A stretch of 64,000 nucleotides of DNA. Source: Arcuatula senhousia. Taxonomy: Eukaryota; Mollusca; Bivalvia; Mytilida; Mytilidae. Positions 44,937-56,064 of this stretch are shown piece after piece. The stretch covers positions 8,031,001-8,095,000 of the forward strand of contig OZ020305.1 of the NCBI GenBank assembly GCA_963971305.1, read 5' to 3'. The position numbers were made by a program, and so were the translations under genes. Under the pieces are notes generated by a model. That model did no database searches and was not told the DNA's origin. It saw nothing but the letters and a program-made list of their open reading frames with translations. Each line of letters opens with the position of its first letter. Position 1 is the first letter of the stretch.

Positions 44937-46229
44937 CTAATGTTGCCTATTTCTTGGTGGAAAATTTTGAAAAGAATTTTGATTTTGTTTCTTTGCCTTT
45001 AAACACACATTTTCAAAATGGCCAATTAATTTACAAAATCTACATCTAGCGTTGAATGCAGGACAAGACTGTCTGGAAGAACAATACCTACCGCAAAAAT
45101 TACACGAACGTCGCTGTGATCCTTGTTGACTGATCGAGTTGTACGGCCTTCTGTATTGGGGTGGCGGGAAACGTGCCGATCTGTTATCTTCTCGTTTCCT
45201 TGTTTCGGACATGGCTGCAACAGTGGCCATTCTCTGGTCCATCGCTGAAAGCAGACGGTCTTCCATCGTTGAGAGGTTTGCTACCTGCGCCGTCAGGGTC
45301 TCAATGGGCCTGGACTTCGTCGTAGCAACGGTTTTCTCAGCAATAACGGCTGCCGTCCGCAGTTGTTCCAGCGTGGTTGGTACCTGAGGCATGACTATTG
45401 CTGCCAGATCCGGTATCAGGTTCCGCGCCATTATACCTGTCAACAAGTTTTGTGGAATACCGCTATCCCTGGTCTCAGTTTCAACTCGGGAAACAAAATC
45501 CTCCGCCGTTTCGTTTGGCATCTGTTTGATGTCACTTAGCGAAAATTCTATATTGGTTTTTCGAAACCTCGCCAAGAATGCTTCCTTCAATAGGTTCAGA
45601 TTTTGTTGCGTGGCCTCCGGTAAAGTCGCATACCAGCTTTGAACTTGGTCGCTGACATGATACGGGAAAGAGCTCGCGCTCTCTACCGCCGATCGTCCTA
45701 GCATGACGCAGAAGTTCACGAAGAGTGTCCACCATTGAGCCGGACTCTGTCCTTTCCCTTCGAATGTTCTAAGGGCCATTCCCTTGGTCTTATTGGAACT
45801 TTGCGATACATTTTGACGAGGCAACGTCAACATGGGTGTCGACTGCTGGCTTAAAGGTGAAGCATTCTGTCGCTGACCGCTTTGTTGGCCAGGAGGACTT
45901 GACAGCTGGGTTGAAGATTGCTGTTGAGGACTTGACAGCTGGGTTGAAGGTTGCTGTTGAGGACTTGACAGCTGGGTTGAAGGTTGTTGTTGAGGGACAG
46001 CAAGTTTTGTTCTTTCCTCTTGGTTTGTCTCCATCGCTCTTGTTAACGTTTGTATTGTCGAATCCGACATCTCCTGCTGAGCTTCTAACTGAGAATTAAC
46101 CAACTTTAAATGCTCTATCTCTTGTCTCAATTTTAGGAGTTCCTCTACATTTGCCTCCCTCGCTTCACGGTCCCAATTTTCGGCATACTCGGCCATCCCG
46201 TCTCTGGCGTAGTTCAATGGACTCGACAT
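44937..46229 (-). CDS. gag: Gag polyprotein of the Gypsy element
   Basis: 430 residues. Residues 27-75 form a coiled coil. Residues 79-111 are three 11-residue repeats of PQQQPSTQLSS type, matching a 33-bp DNA repeat. Residues 150-290 have the WWTLF and DFVSRVE features of retrotransposon capsid domains. Two zinc knuckles follow: C376, C379, C383, C389 (a Cys where His is usual) and the canonical C396-X2-C-X4-H404-X4-C409. The product would package RNA and assemble the particle. It ends in UAG directly followed by GGA, in frame with pol. Confidence 0.9.
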   Translation of the reverse strand: MSSPLNYARDGMAEYAENWDREAREANVEELLKLRQEIEHLKLVNSQLEAQQEMSDSTIQTLTRAMETNQEERTKLAVPQQQPSTQLSSPQQQPSTQLSSPQQQSSTQLSSPPGQQSGQRQNASPLSQQSTPMLTLPRQNVSQSSNKTKGMALRTFEGKGQSPAQWWTLFVNFCVMLGRSAVESASSFPYHVSDQVQSWYATLPEATQQNLNLLKEAFLARFRKTNIEFSLSDIKQMPNETAEDFVSRVETETRDSGIPQNLLTGIMARNLIPDLAAIVMPQVPTTLEQLRTAAVIAEKTVATTKSRPIETLTAQVANLSTMEDRLLSAMDQRMATVAAMSETRKREDNRSARFPPPQYRRPYNSISQQGSQRRSCNFCGRYCSSRQSCPAFNARCRFCKLIGHFENVCLKAKKQNQNSFQNFPPRNRQH

Positions 46230-46258
46230 GTTTCTTTAATCGTTTTCTTCTATTCTTA

Positions 46259-46276
46259 CGGTTTCGGTCTCCACCA
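46259..46276 (-). promoter_or_regulatory. Putative primer-binding site
   Basis: TGGTGGAGACCGAAACCG starts four bases after the 5' LTR, as expected for a PBS complementary to a tRNA 3' end (CCA). I could not assign the tRNA. A splice-donor-like GTAAGA overlaps its end (46254-46259). Confidence 0.55.
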
Positions 46277-46280
46277 AAAT

Positions 46281-47020
46281 TATCACTGCTTTCAGCCGTG
46301 GGTATTACTCACTTGGCGAGAGGTACAGATAGATAATTTGCTTAACAGCTTTGGGTGGGCTGGGAACTGTGAAATATAGAAACTATGTTTCTACAGTACA
46401 AAAGTTTATTACACCGTAAGTCAAAGATTACAATGATATATAATTCAACACAATACAATAATCATTTAACTGAAAATCAGACTGAAATAATAAAATATTG
46501 TCTTTAACTATTTCTAAATATTTATTCTTATTTTATCTTAAAATCTCTTATTTAACTTTACTAAATGAAATAGAAAACGATCTGTTAACTATTAACTTTA
46601 AATAATAAATCGAAATAAATAAACAAATAAAATTAAATTCAGATTCCTTAACTAATTACCTGTGAAATATAGAAACTATGTTTCTACAGTACAAAAGTTT
46701 ATTACACCGTAAGTGACCGGCCGCGGTGTGCAAAACCTTTTATACCACAGAAACAAGTTTCTGTCGTCATCAAGACCTACTTCAAATATCACGATTTATC
46801 TTGAGGACACTTTTCAATTTTCTTCTTACAAGGTACTTGATGACCATTTACACTTATCTTGAGAGCTAATAAATTTTATTTCGGACAAACAAACAAGTCA
46901 AGGTGACTTTGGTTGACCCTTACAATTTAGTAAACATTTTCCCATTCTAAATAACCAATACTTGAAAAATTCCTTCATTAAACCCTTATATCAAAAACTA
47001 ACTAAAATTATTGTCTCACA
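46281..47020 (-). repeat. 5' LTR of the Gypsy element
   Basis: 740 bp, reading TGTGAGAC at the 5' end and CAGTGATA at the 3' end on the minus strand. It contains a TATAAAAGG box (46736-46744), a 54-bp internal direct repeat (starts 46367 and 46660) and a palindrome ACAGAAACAAGTTTCTGT just upstream of the TATA box. Confidence 0.92.
46736..46744 (-). promoter_or_regulatory. TATA box in the 5' LTR
   Basis: TATAAAAGG on the minus strand, preceded by an 18-bp palindrome (ACAGAAACAAGTTTCTGT). Transcription would be expected to start 25-31 bases downstream, around 46710-46718. This is a motif-based prediction. Confidence 0.6.
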
Positions 47021-47024
47021 GTAG

Positions 47025-47393
47025 AATAAATTTTGACAGCTAGATTTAATGTTGGTCAAAGTGCTTAATCATATGTATACATGTTATAGTGCAGCGGTTG
47101 ATCGGTAAAAAGTCGTCTATTTAAGGAGTTTAATGTACCGACATAACACACAGCTAATTTTTTTAGGGAAAATAATACAACCATTTAGCTTTGATTTTAA
47201 GTGGGTCGTCACGAATTCGTCTCGGGCATTTTTTGGTAAAATCGCTTTTTTTAACAGTGGTGTATTTTTGTAAAAATCCCTCCATTGGTGTGAAGTTTCA
47301 AAACAAATATTTCTTTAATGAAAAAATCAAAATTTTGGACAAAAATTACCAAGAATAATCCTTTATCTTACTGTTAATAAAGATTTTGCCAGA
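47025..47393. other. Spacer between the two LTR elements
   Basis: 373 bp between the Gypsy 5' LTR and the target duplication of the plus-strand array. Nothing recognised. Confidence 0.5.
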
Positions 47394-47397
47394 TTGT

Positions 47398-49209
47398 TGT
47401 CGCAGTGAAAAATTGTGTTGAAATTAACTTTCGGACTTTTCGGACATTTTTTAGTTTATTTGTTTAGTTGTTATTTTATAAATTTTATGGACTTTTGCGG
47501 ACATTCATTTAATTTGTTTAAATTTTTACAAAACATTTCTTTTTACAATAATATTTTTGAAGTTGTTTACATAACATTACATAATTTAGATTTACCATTT
47601 TTGGGGTTCTCATGCTTAATTTTAATCCATATATTTATTTGTCAATTAGATCATTTCAATAGACCTATCCTGTTTTGGTGTTTTATCTATAAGAAGTTAT
47701 TGTTGTATCTTGTTATTAAGTTAATTCCTTGAAAGTGCTAACTTTAATCTGTTTGATGTAGTTTTTACATGTTGAGAGGTGATTTTTTAAGCTTGAATCC
47801 AAGTGTCAATTAAGTCTTGCCTACATATATTTAACCATACACTTCAGCCGATACTGTTATATAATTCAGAAATATGGGGTAGCTATTGTGCATCTATTGC
47901 TAAGATCAGGTCATCTTTTAATTATGAAAATATTTACAAAAATGTACAGTGTGAAAAACTTCACATTAAATTTATTAAAAATATATTAGGTGTTAATAAA
48001 AAGAGTGTCAATTTTGCTGTTTTATCAGAGGTTGGTAGATTTCCATTATATTATGATATTATCAAATCAATACTAAGATATTGGTTTAGGTTAGAGAATA
48101 TTTCTACTGAATTTATATTGTTAAAAGATGCATATCTTTGTAGTCAAAACTTAGATAGTCACAAAAAATGGTCTTGGTATACATTTGTAACCAAATTATT
48201 GAAAAGTTTAGATATTGATATAAGTAAAAGAAGTTGTAAAAAGGGAACTTTTAATAATCTCACTGAAAAACATCTAAGAAGTAAACTGATTGAAAACTGG
48301 CATGTTCAAAGAGATGAAAAACTTGATGGAAAGCTTTCTACTTATTTGAAGTTTAAAAATAATTTTTGTTTTGAAAATTATCTTAATTGTGTTAAAGATT
48401 TTAACCAGAGAAAGGCATTGTGCAGATTTAGAATTTCTGCACATAGATTACAAATTGAAACTGGCCGGTTTAATAATACTCCTAGATCACAAAGAATTTG
48501 TCAAAAATGTTCATCCGGAGATATTGAAGATGAAATTCATTTCTTATGCTCGTGTCAATTTTTTGAAGTTAAAAGAGCTGATTTATTTAATTTGGTCTCA
48601 AACAAATATCATAATTTTTCAAATCTAAACACTCTTAATAAATTCATTTTTTTAATGACTTTGGAAGACACTCAGATTTTAAATGTTGTTGCTAGATTTA
48701 TCATTGACAGTAACATTTAATAAAAGGTGTGTTTTTTTGTTTTTGAAAATAGATGTTGTAAATTAGATACTATTCTATGTTTTATGTGTAAGTTGATTGT
48801 ATTTGTTAAACTATCAATTATGTTCTTTCTCTCATTGTTGTAATCTCTTATTGCTCCTCGTGGGCTCCTGATCTGGAATAAAATGATGTTTATGTTTATG
48901 TTTATGTTATGTTTCGAGATATATGTGTCATTGTAAATTAAGTTAATCCGTTTGTGTCATAAATACTCTGTTTTTAATTTTGTTTGTCAGATTGGACTTC
49001 AGTATTGAACTGTAAGCACCATCCATGTTAAAATTGTATCCAGAATAATTTATATTTCGCGGTAACCAGTGTTTGTCTTTGTAGTTAGAGGTATTTGCCA
49101 GATTCCAAGGTTCACATTTATTCAGTTGTTAGTTTATCCGCTGGTGTTGCTCAAGGAGAACACGCAGCATCTTTCGTCACAGGACTTGAGTCAGAAAGTC
49201 GCTGTGATA
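47398..49209 (+). repeat. LTR 1 (with LINE insertion)
   Basis: 672 bp of LTR plus a 1140-bp LINE insertion at 47774-48913. It differs from the other LTRs by two adjacent-region substitutions near 47468 (GTTAGTTG-like against TTAAATG). Small open frames in it are not genes. Confidence 0.85.
47774..48913 (+). mobile_element. 5'-truncated LINE insertion in LTR 1
   Basis: 1140 bp absent from LTR 4. It encodes a 305-codon open segment (47803-48720) of the RT C-terminal region: PILLYNSEIWG near residues 16-26, and a CQKC...H...C zinc-like cluster near 233-253 as in many animal LINEs. A 3' tail of GTTTAT repeats follows (48886-48908), then ATGTT, which also precedes the insertion (47769-47773) as a target duplication. 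The catalytic RT domain is lost, so it is dead. Identical copies lie at 50663-51802 and 53552-54691. Confidence 0.8.
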
Positions 49210-49308
49210 ATTGGTGGACAATAGGCTTGTGTCGACTTTTTAGCTCGACACCTTTCCCGATACCTCAAGCGCCAAGCGAGTTAAGTAACAGTTCCCGCAG
49301 ACATATAT

Positions 49309-50238
49309 ATGATAACTATGGAGTACAATTTCCGACCACAATGGAGAACGTGGCCTTTTCAACCACGCGTAATACCAGCTTGTGGGCGGTGTGGTGATAG
49401 ACATTCTCATTTTGTTTGTTACGCATTGAGCAAGCAATGTTTCAGCTGCAGAAAATTTGGACATTTGTCAAAGATGTGCTTTAGGAAACGGACTTTACAA
49501 GCTCAGCCAGGAAATAGCAGTAGTAATTGTGTTCAAGTCGCCGTTCCAGTACAAAAAGTCAAATCCAAAAGTCAAGAAAAACGAGATCGTACAAGGCTTC
49601 AAAGATTCGTTGAAAACAAAAAGGCACTGAGAGAAATGCCGTATTCTAACCTCCGGAGCACCGCCTTCATAGCTTCAATGGACCATTCCTGTCTTTTAAG
49701 AAGTGAAATATCAAAAATGAAGGACAAATTAAACGGGACAACCGAGGAAAATCGACATCTTCGCACGACGATTTCGAACCAGAAAAGTGAGTTGGAATTC
49801 ATTTGTACCGAGAACAGAACTCTCAAGACCATAAATGCAGAACTAGAAAGAAAATTGAAAGAAGTAGAACATTCACACTCCTATCAAGAAAACACACAAA
49901 ATGAACATCTCGGAGCAGAAGTAAAGAGATTAGAAAAGATTTCAGATAATCAATCGGAAATACTGTCTCAACTGTTGATCGATAAAGCGCAGCAGATTCG
50001 AACTCTAACTGATGAATATCAAGAAAAACTTACGGAATACGTAATAAAAGTTAAAGAATTGGAAAGTAACATAAACTTTTTGCAGTCGCAAATACAACAA
50101 GAACAATTCCAAAATCAGGAACTTAACAGCGAAATTGAACGATTAAATTCATTGCTTTATCAGTGTCAACCGCAACAGACGTTCCAACATAACAACAGAA
50201 ACTTTAACCGTAGATCAAGAGGAGGTTATTTTCGGTGA
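49309..50238 (+). CDS. Zinc-knuckle coiled-coil protein of the non-autonomous LTR element, copy 1
   Basis: 309 residues, the only protein of the internal region. Residues 25-57 hold two zinc knuckles (C25, C28, H32, C37 and C44, C47, H52, C57), a short spacer apart. Residues 85-110 are basic. Residues 130-285 form a long coiled coil (ELEFICTENRTLKTINAELE). The end is RNFNRRSRGGYFR, an Arg/Gly tail. No capsid domain, protease or RT. In ordinary Gag the knuckles come last; here they come first. The knuckle spacing closely matches the Gag of the neighbouring Gypsy element. Possible role: binding the element's RNA and tethering it to helper particles through the coiled coil (inference). Start chosen at the first ATG; a second ATG lies three codons in. 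Confidence 0.8.
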   Translation: MITMEYNFRPQWRTWPFQPRVIPACGRCGDRHSHFVCYALSKQCFSCRKFGHLSKMCFRKRTLQAQPGNSSSNCVQVAVPVQKVKSKSQEKRDRTRLQRFVENKKALREMPYSNLRSTAFIASMDHSCLLRSEISKMKDKLNGTTEENRHLRTTISNQKSELEFICTENRTLKTINAELERKLKEVEHSHSYQENTQNEHLGAEVKRLEKISDNQSEILSQLLIDKAQQIRTLTDEYQEKLTEYVIKVKELESNINFLQSQIQQEQFQNQELNSEIERLNSLLYQCQPQQTFQHNNRNFNRRSRGGYFR

Positions 50239-50286
50239 TTTTCAATTCGAAGCACGGGGTCGTGCTTAGTGGGAGCAGGGAGGAGT

Positions 50287-52098
50287 TGTCGCAGTGAAAA
50301 ATTGTGTTGAAATTAACTTTCGGACTTTTCGGACATTTTTTAGTTTATTTGTTTAAATGTTATTTTATAAATTTTATGGACTTTTGCGGACATTCATTTA
50401 ATTTGTTTAAATTTTTACAAAACATTTCTTTTTACAATAATATTTTTGAAGTTGTTTACATAACATTACATAATTTAGATTTACCATTTTTGGGGTTCTC
50501 ATGCTTAATTTTAATCCATATATTTATTTGTCAATTAGATCATTTCAATAGACCTATCCTGTTTTGGTGTTTTATCTATAAGAAGTTATTGTTGTATCTT
50601 GTTATTAAGTTAATTCCTTGAAAGTGCTAACTTTAATCTGTTTGATGTAGTTTTTACATGTTGAGAGGTGATTTTTTAAGCTTGAATCCAAGTGTCAATT
50701 AAGTCTTGCCTACATATATTTAACCATACACTTCAGCCGATACTGTTATATAATTCAGAAATATGGGGTAGCTATTGTGCATCTATTGCTAAGATCAGGT
50801 CATCTTTTAATTATGAAAATATTTACAAAAATGTACAGTGTGAAAAACTTCACATTAAATTTATTAAAAATATATTAGGTGTTAATAAAAAGAGTGTCAA
50901 TTTTGCTGTTTTATCAGAGGTTGGTAGATTTCCATTATATTATGATATTATCAAATCAATACTAAGATATTGGTTTAGGTTAGAGAATATTTCTACTGAA
51001 TTTATATTGTTAAAAGATGCATATCTTTGTAGTCAAAACTTAGATAGTCACAAAAAATGGTCTTGGTATACATTTGTAACCAAATTATTGAAAAGTTTAG
51101 ATATTGATATAAGTAAAAGAAGTTGTAAAAAGGGAACTTTTAATAATCTCACTGAAAAACATCTAAGAAGTAAACTGATTGAAAACTGGCATGTTCAAAG
51201 AGATGAAAAACTTGATGGAAAGCTTTCTACTTATTTGAAGTTTAAAAATAATTTTTGTTTTGAAAATTATCTTAATTGTGTTAAAGATTTTAACCAGAGA
51301 AAGGCATTGTGCAGATTTAGAATTTCTGCACATAGATTACAAATTGAAACTGGCCGGTTTAATAATACTCCTAGATCACAAAGAATTTGTCAAAAATGTT
51401 CATCCGGAGATATTGAAGATGAAATTCATTTCTTATGCTCGTGTCAATTTTTTGAAGTTAAAAGAGCTGATTTATTTAATTTGGTCTCAAACAAATATCA
51501 TAATTTTTCAAATCTAAACACTCTTAATAAATTCATTTTTTTAATGACTTTGGAAGACACTCAGATTTTAAATGTTGTTGCTAGATTTATCATTGACAGT
51601 AACATTTAATAAAAGGTGTGTTTTTTTGTTTTTGAAAATAGATGTTGTAAATTAGATACTATTCTATGTTTTATGTGTAAGTTGATTGTATTTGTTAAAC
51701 TATCAATTATGTTCTTTCTCTCATTGTTGTAATCTCTTATTGCTCCTCGTGGGCTCCTGATCTGGAATAAAATGATGTTTATGTTTATGTTTATGTTATG
51801 TTTCGAGATATATGTGTCATTGTAAATTAAGTTAATCCGTTTGTGTCATAAATACTCTGTTTTTAATTTTGTTTGTCAGATTGGACTTCAGTATTGAACT
51901 GTAAGCACCATCCATGTTAAAATTGTATCCAGAATAATTTATATTTCGCGGTAACCAGTGTTTGTCTTTGTAGTTAGAGGTATTTGCCAGATTCCAAGGT
52001 TCACATTTATTCAGTTGTTAGTTTATCCGCTGGTGTTGCTCAAGGAGAACACGCAGCATCTTTCGTCACAGGACTTGAGTCAGAAAGTCGCTGTGATA
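50287..52098 (+). repeat. LTR 2 (with LINE insertion)
   Basis: Same structure as LTR 1, with the LINE at 50663-51802. Confidence 0.85.
50663..51802 (+). mobile_element. 5'-truncated LINE insertion in LTR 2
   Basis: Same insertion, duplicated with the array; open segment 50692-51609. Confidence 0.8.
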
Positions 52099-52197
52099 AT
52101 TGGTGGACAATAGGCTTGTGTCGACTTTTTAGCTCGACACCTTTCCCGATACCTCAAGCGCCAAGCGAGTTAAGTAACAGTTCCCGCAGACATATAT

Positions 52198-53127
52198 ATG
52201 ATAACTATGGAGTACAATTTCCGACCACAATGGAGAACGTGGCCTTTTCAACCACGCGTAATACCAGCTTGTGGGCGGTGTGGTGATAGACATTCTCATT
52301 TTGTTTGTTACGCATTGAGCAAGCAATGTTTCAGCTGCAGAAAATTTGGACATTTGTCAAAGATGTGCTTTAGGAAACGGACTTTACAAGCTCAGCCAGG
52401 AAATAGCAGTAGTAATTGTGTTCAAGTCGCCGTTCCAGTACAAAAAGTCAAATCCAAAAGTCAAGAAAAACGAGATCGTACAAGGCTTCAAAGATTCGTT
52501 GAAAACAAAAAGGCACTGAGAGAAATGCCGTATTCTAACCTCCGGAGCACCGCCTTCATAGCTTCAATGGACCATTCCTGTCTTTTAAGAAGTGAAATAT
52601 CAAAAATGAAGGACAAATTAAACGGGACAACCGAGGAAAATCGACATCTTCGCACGACGATTTCGAACCAGAAAAGTGAGTTGGAATTCATTTGTACCGA
52701 GAACAGAACTCTCAAGACCATAAATGCAGAACTAGAAAGAAAATTGAAAGAAGTAGAACATTCACACTCCTATCAAGAAAACACACAAAATGAACATCTC
52801 GGAGCAGAAGTAAAGAGATTAGAAAAGATTTCAGATAATCAATCGGAAATACTGTCTCAACTGTTGATCGATAAAGCGCAGCAGATTCGAACTCTAACTG
52901 ATGAATATCAAGAAAAACTTACGGAATACGTAATAAAAGTTAAAGAATTGGAAAGTAACATAAACTTTTTGCAGTCGCAAATACAACAAGAACAATTCCA
53001 AAATCAGGAACTTAACAGCGAAATTGAACGATTAAATTCATTGCTTTATCAGTGTCAACCGCAACAGACGTTCCAACATAACAACAGAAACTTTAACCGT
53101 AGATCAAGAGGAGGTTATTTTCGGTGA
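52198..53127 (+). CDS. Zinc-knuckle coiled-coil protein, copy 2
   Basis: The 309-residue translation is identical to copy 1, in the second internal region. Confidence 0.8.
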   Translation: MITMEYNFRPQWRTWPFQPRVIPACGRCGDRHSHFVCYALSKQCFSCRKFGHLSKMCFRKRTLQAQPGNSSSNCVQVAVPVQKVKSKSQEKRDRTRLQRFVENKKALREMPYSNLRSTAFIASMDHSCLLRSEISKMKDKLNGTTEENRHLRTTISNQKSELEFICTENRTLKTINAELERKLKEVEHSHSYQENTQNEHLGAEVKRLEKISDNQSEILSQLLIDKAQQIRTLTDEYQEKLTEYVIKVKELESNINFLQSQIQQEQFQNQELNSEIERLNSLLYQCQPQQTFQHNNRNFNRRSRGGYFR

Positions 53128-53175
53128 TTTTCAATTCGAAGCACGGGGTCGTGCTTAGTGGGAGCAGGGAGGAGT

Positions 53176-54987
53176 TGTCGCAGTGAAAAATTGTGTTGAA
53201 ATTAACTTTCGGACTTTTCGGACATTTTTTAGTTTATTTGTTTAAATGTTATTTTATAAATTTTATGGACTTTTGCGGACATTCATTTAATTTGTTTAAA
53301 TTTTTACAAAACATTTCTTTTTACAATAATATTTTTGAAGTTGTTTACATAACATTACATAATTTAGATTTACCATTTTTGGGGTTCTCATGCTTAATTT
53401 TAATCCATATATTTATTTGTCAATTAGATCATTTCAATAGACCTATCCTGTTTTGGTGTTTTATCTATAAGAAGTTATTGTTGTATCTTGTTATTAAGTT
53501 AATTCCTTGAAAGTGCTAACTTTAATCTGTTTGATGTAGTTTTTACATGTTGAGAGGTGATTTTTTAAGCTTGAATCCAAGTGTCAATTAAGTCTTGCCT
53601 ACATATATTTAACCATACACTTCAGCCGATACTGTTATATAATTCAGAAATATGGGGTAGCTATTGTGCATCTATTGCTAAGATCAGGTCATCTTTTAAT
53701 TATGAAAATATTTACAAAAATGTACAGTGTGAAAAACTTCACATTAAATTTATTAAAAATATATTAGGTGTTAATAAAAAGAGTGTCAATTTTGCTGTTT
53801 TATCAGAGGTTGGTAGATTTCCATTATATTATGATATTATCAAATCAATACTAAGATATTGGTTTAGGTTAGAGAATATTTCTACTGAATTTATATTGTT
53901 AAAAGATGCATATCTTTGTAGTCAAAACTTAGATAGTCACAAAAAATGGTCTTGGTATACATTTGTAACCAAATTATTGAAAAGTTTAGATATTGATATA
54001 AGTAAAAGAAGTTGTAAAAAGGGAACTTTTAATAATCTCACTGAAAAACATCTAAGAAGTAAACTGATTGAAAACTGGCATGTTCAAAGAGATGAAAAAC
54101 TTGATGGAAAGCTTTCTACTTATTTGAAGTTTAAAAATAATTTTTGTTTTGAAAATTATCTTAATTGTGTTAAAGATTTTAACCAGAGAAAGGCATTGTG
54201 CAGATTTAGAATTTCTGCACATAGATTACAAATTGAAACTGGCCGGTTTAATAATACTCCTAGATCACAAAGAATTTGTCAAAAATGTTCATCCGGAGAT
54301 ATTGAAGATGAAATTCATTTCTTATGCTCGTGTCAATTTTTTGAAGTTAAAAGAGCTGATTTATTTAATTTGGTCTCAAACAAATATCATAATTTTTCAA
54401 ATCTAAACACTCTTAATAAATTCATTTTTTTAATGACTTTGGAAGACACTCAGATTTTAAATGTTGTTGCTAGATTTATCATTGACAGTAACATTTAATA
54501 AAAGGTGTGTTTTTTTGTTTTTGAAAATAGATGTTGTAAATTAGATACTATTCTATGTTTTATGTGTAAGTTGATTGTATTTGTTAAACTATCAATTATG
54601 TTCTTTCTCTCATTGTTGTAATCTCTTATTGCTCCTCGTGGGCTCCTGATCTGGAATAAAATGATGTTTATGTTTATGTTTATGTTATGTTTCGAGATAT
54701 ATGTGTCATTGTAAATTAAGTTAATCCGTTTGTGTCATAAATACTCTGTTTTTAATTTTGTTTGTCAGATTGGACTTCAGTATTGAACTGTAAGCACCAT
54801 CCATGTTAAAATTGTATCCAGAATAATTTATATTTCGCGGTAACCAGTGTTTGTCTTTGTAGTTAGAGGTATTTGCCAGATTCCAAGGTTCACATTTATT
54901 CAGTTGTTAGTTTATCCGCTGGTGTTGCTCAAGGAGAACACGCAGCATCTTTCGTCACAGGACTTGAGTCAGAAAGTCGCTGTGATA
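53176..54987 (+). repeat. LTR 3 (with LINE insertion)
   Basis: Same structure as LTR 2, with the LINE at 53552-54691. Confidence 0.85.
53552..54691 (+). mobile_element. 5'-truncated LINE insertion in LTR 3
   Basis: Same insertion, duplicated with the array; open segment 53581-54498. Confidence 0.8.
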
Positions 54988-55086
54988 ATTGGTGGACAAT
55001 AGGCTTGTGTCGACTTTTTAGCTCGACACCTTTCCCGATACCTCAAGCGCCAAGCGAGTTAAGTAACAGTTCCCGCAGACATATAT

Positions 55087-56016
55087 ATGATAACTATGGA
55101 GTACAATTTCCGACCACAATGGAGAACGTGGCCTTTTCAACCACGCGTAATACCAGCTTGTGGGCGGTGTGGTGATAGACATTCTCATTTTGTTTGTTAC
55201 GCATTGAGCAAGCAATGTTTCAGCTGCAGAAAATTTGGACATTTGTCAAAGATGTGCTTTAGGAAACGGACTTTACAAGCTCAGCCAGGAAATAGCAGTA
55301 GTAATTGTGTTCAAGTCGCCGTTCCAGTACAAAAAGTCAAATCCAAAAGTCAAGAAAAACGAGATCGTACAAGGCTTCAAAGATTCGTTGAAAACAAAAA
55401 GGCACTGAGAGAAATGCCGTATTCTAACCTCCGGAGCACCGCCTTCATAGCTTCAATGGACCATTCCTGTCTTTTAAGAAGTGAAATATCAAAAATGAAG
55501 GACAAATTAAACGGGACAACCGAGGAAAATCGACATCTTCGCACGACGATTTCGAACCAGAAAAGTGAGTTGGAATTCATTTGTACCGAGAACAGAACTC
55601 TCAAGACCATAAATGCAGAACTAGAAAGAAAATTGAAAGAAGTAGAACATTCACACTCCTATCAAGAAAACACACAAAATGAACATCTCGGAGCAGAAGT
55701 AAAGAGATTAGAAAAGATTTCAGATAATCAATCGGAAATACTGTCTCAACTGTTGATCGATAAAGCGCAGCAGATTCGAACTCTAACTGATGAATATCAA
55801 GAAAAACTTACGGAATACGTAATAAAAGTTAAAGAATTGGAAAGTAACATAAACTTTTTGCAGTCGCAAATACAACAAGAACAATTCCAAAATCAGGAAC
55901 TTAACAGCGAAATTGAACGATTAAATTCATTGCTTTATCAGTGTCAACCGCAACAGACGTTCCAACATAACAACAGAAACTTTAACCGTAGATCAAGAGG
56001 AGGTTATTTTCGGTGA
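55087..56016 (+). CDS. Zinc-knuckle coiled-coil protein, copy 3
   Basis: The 309-residue translation is identical to copies 1 and 2. Three uninterrupted copies fit recent amplification; they do not prove selection on the frame. Confidence 0.8.
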   Translation: MITMEYNFRPQWRTWPFQPRVIPACGRCGDRHSHFVCYALSKQCFSCRKFGHLSKMCFRKRTLQAQPGNSSSNCVQVAVPVQKVKSKSQEKRDRTRLQRFVENKKALREMPYSNLRSTAFIASMDHSCLLRSEISKMKDKLNGTTEENRHLRTTISNQKSELEFICTENRTLKTINAELERKLKEVEHSHSYQENTQNEHLGAEVKRLEKISDNQSEILSQLLIDKAQQIRTLTDEYQEKLTEYVIKVKELESNINFLQSQIQQEQFQNQELNSEIERLNSLLYQCQPQQTFQHNNRNFNRRSRGGYFR

Positions 56017-56064
56017 TTTTCAATTCGAAGCACGGGGTCGTGCTTAGTGGGAGCAGGGAGGAGT

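Larger units (their letters stand above)
36941..47020 (-). mobile_element. Complete Ty3/Gypsy LTR retroelement with env-like region and chromodomain
   Basis: A 10,080-bp element on the minus strand: 5' LTR 46281-47020, primer-binding site, gag, pol, env-like frames, polypurine tract, 3' LTR 36941-37680. Target duplication GTAG at 36937-36940 and 47021-47024. The LTRs appear identical over 740 bp, so insertion is recent. Pol order PR-RT-RH-IN places it in Ty3/Gypsy. It carries both an integrase chromodomain and an envelope-like region. gag and pol are open; the env-like region is split between two frames. Whether the copy is active cannot be judged from sequence. Confidence 0.92.

Noticed and set aside
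45836..46099. Plus-strand frame opposite gag
   Set aside because: Shadow of the PQQQPSTQLSS repeats read on the other strand.
47415..47732. 105-codon frame at each LTR start as an LTR-encoded protein
   Set aside because: Phe/Leu-rich and AT-driven; in an LTR such frames arise easily, and no signal supports translation.
47803..48720. Complete, functional LINE protein
   Set aside because: Only the C-terminal part remains; the RT active site is missing and a stop lies just upstream, so it is a 5'-truncated insertion.
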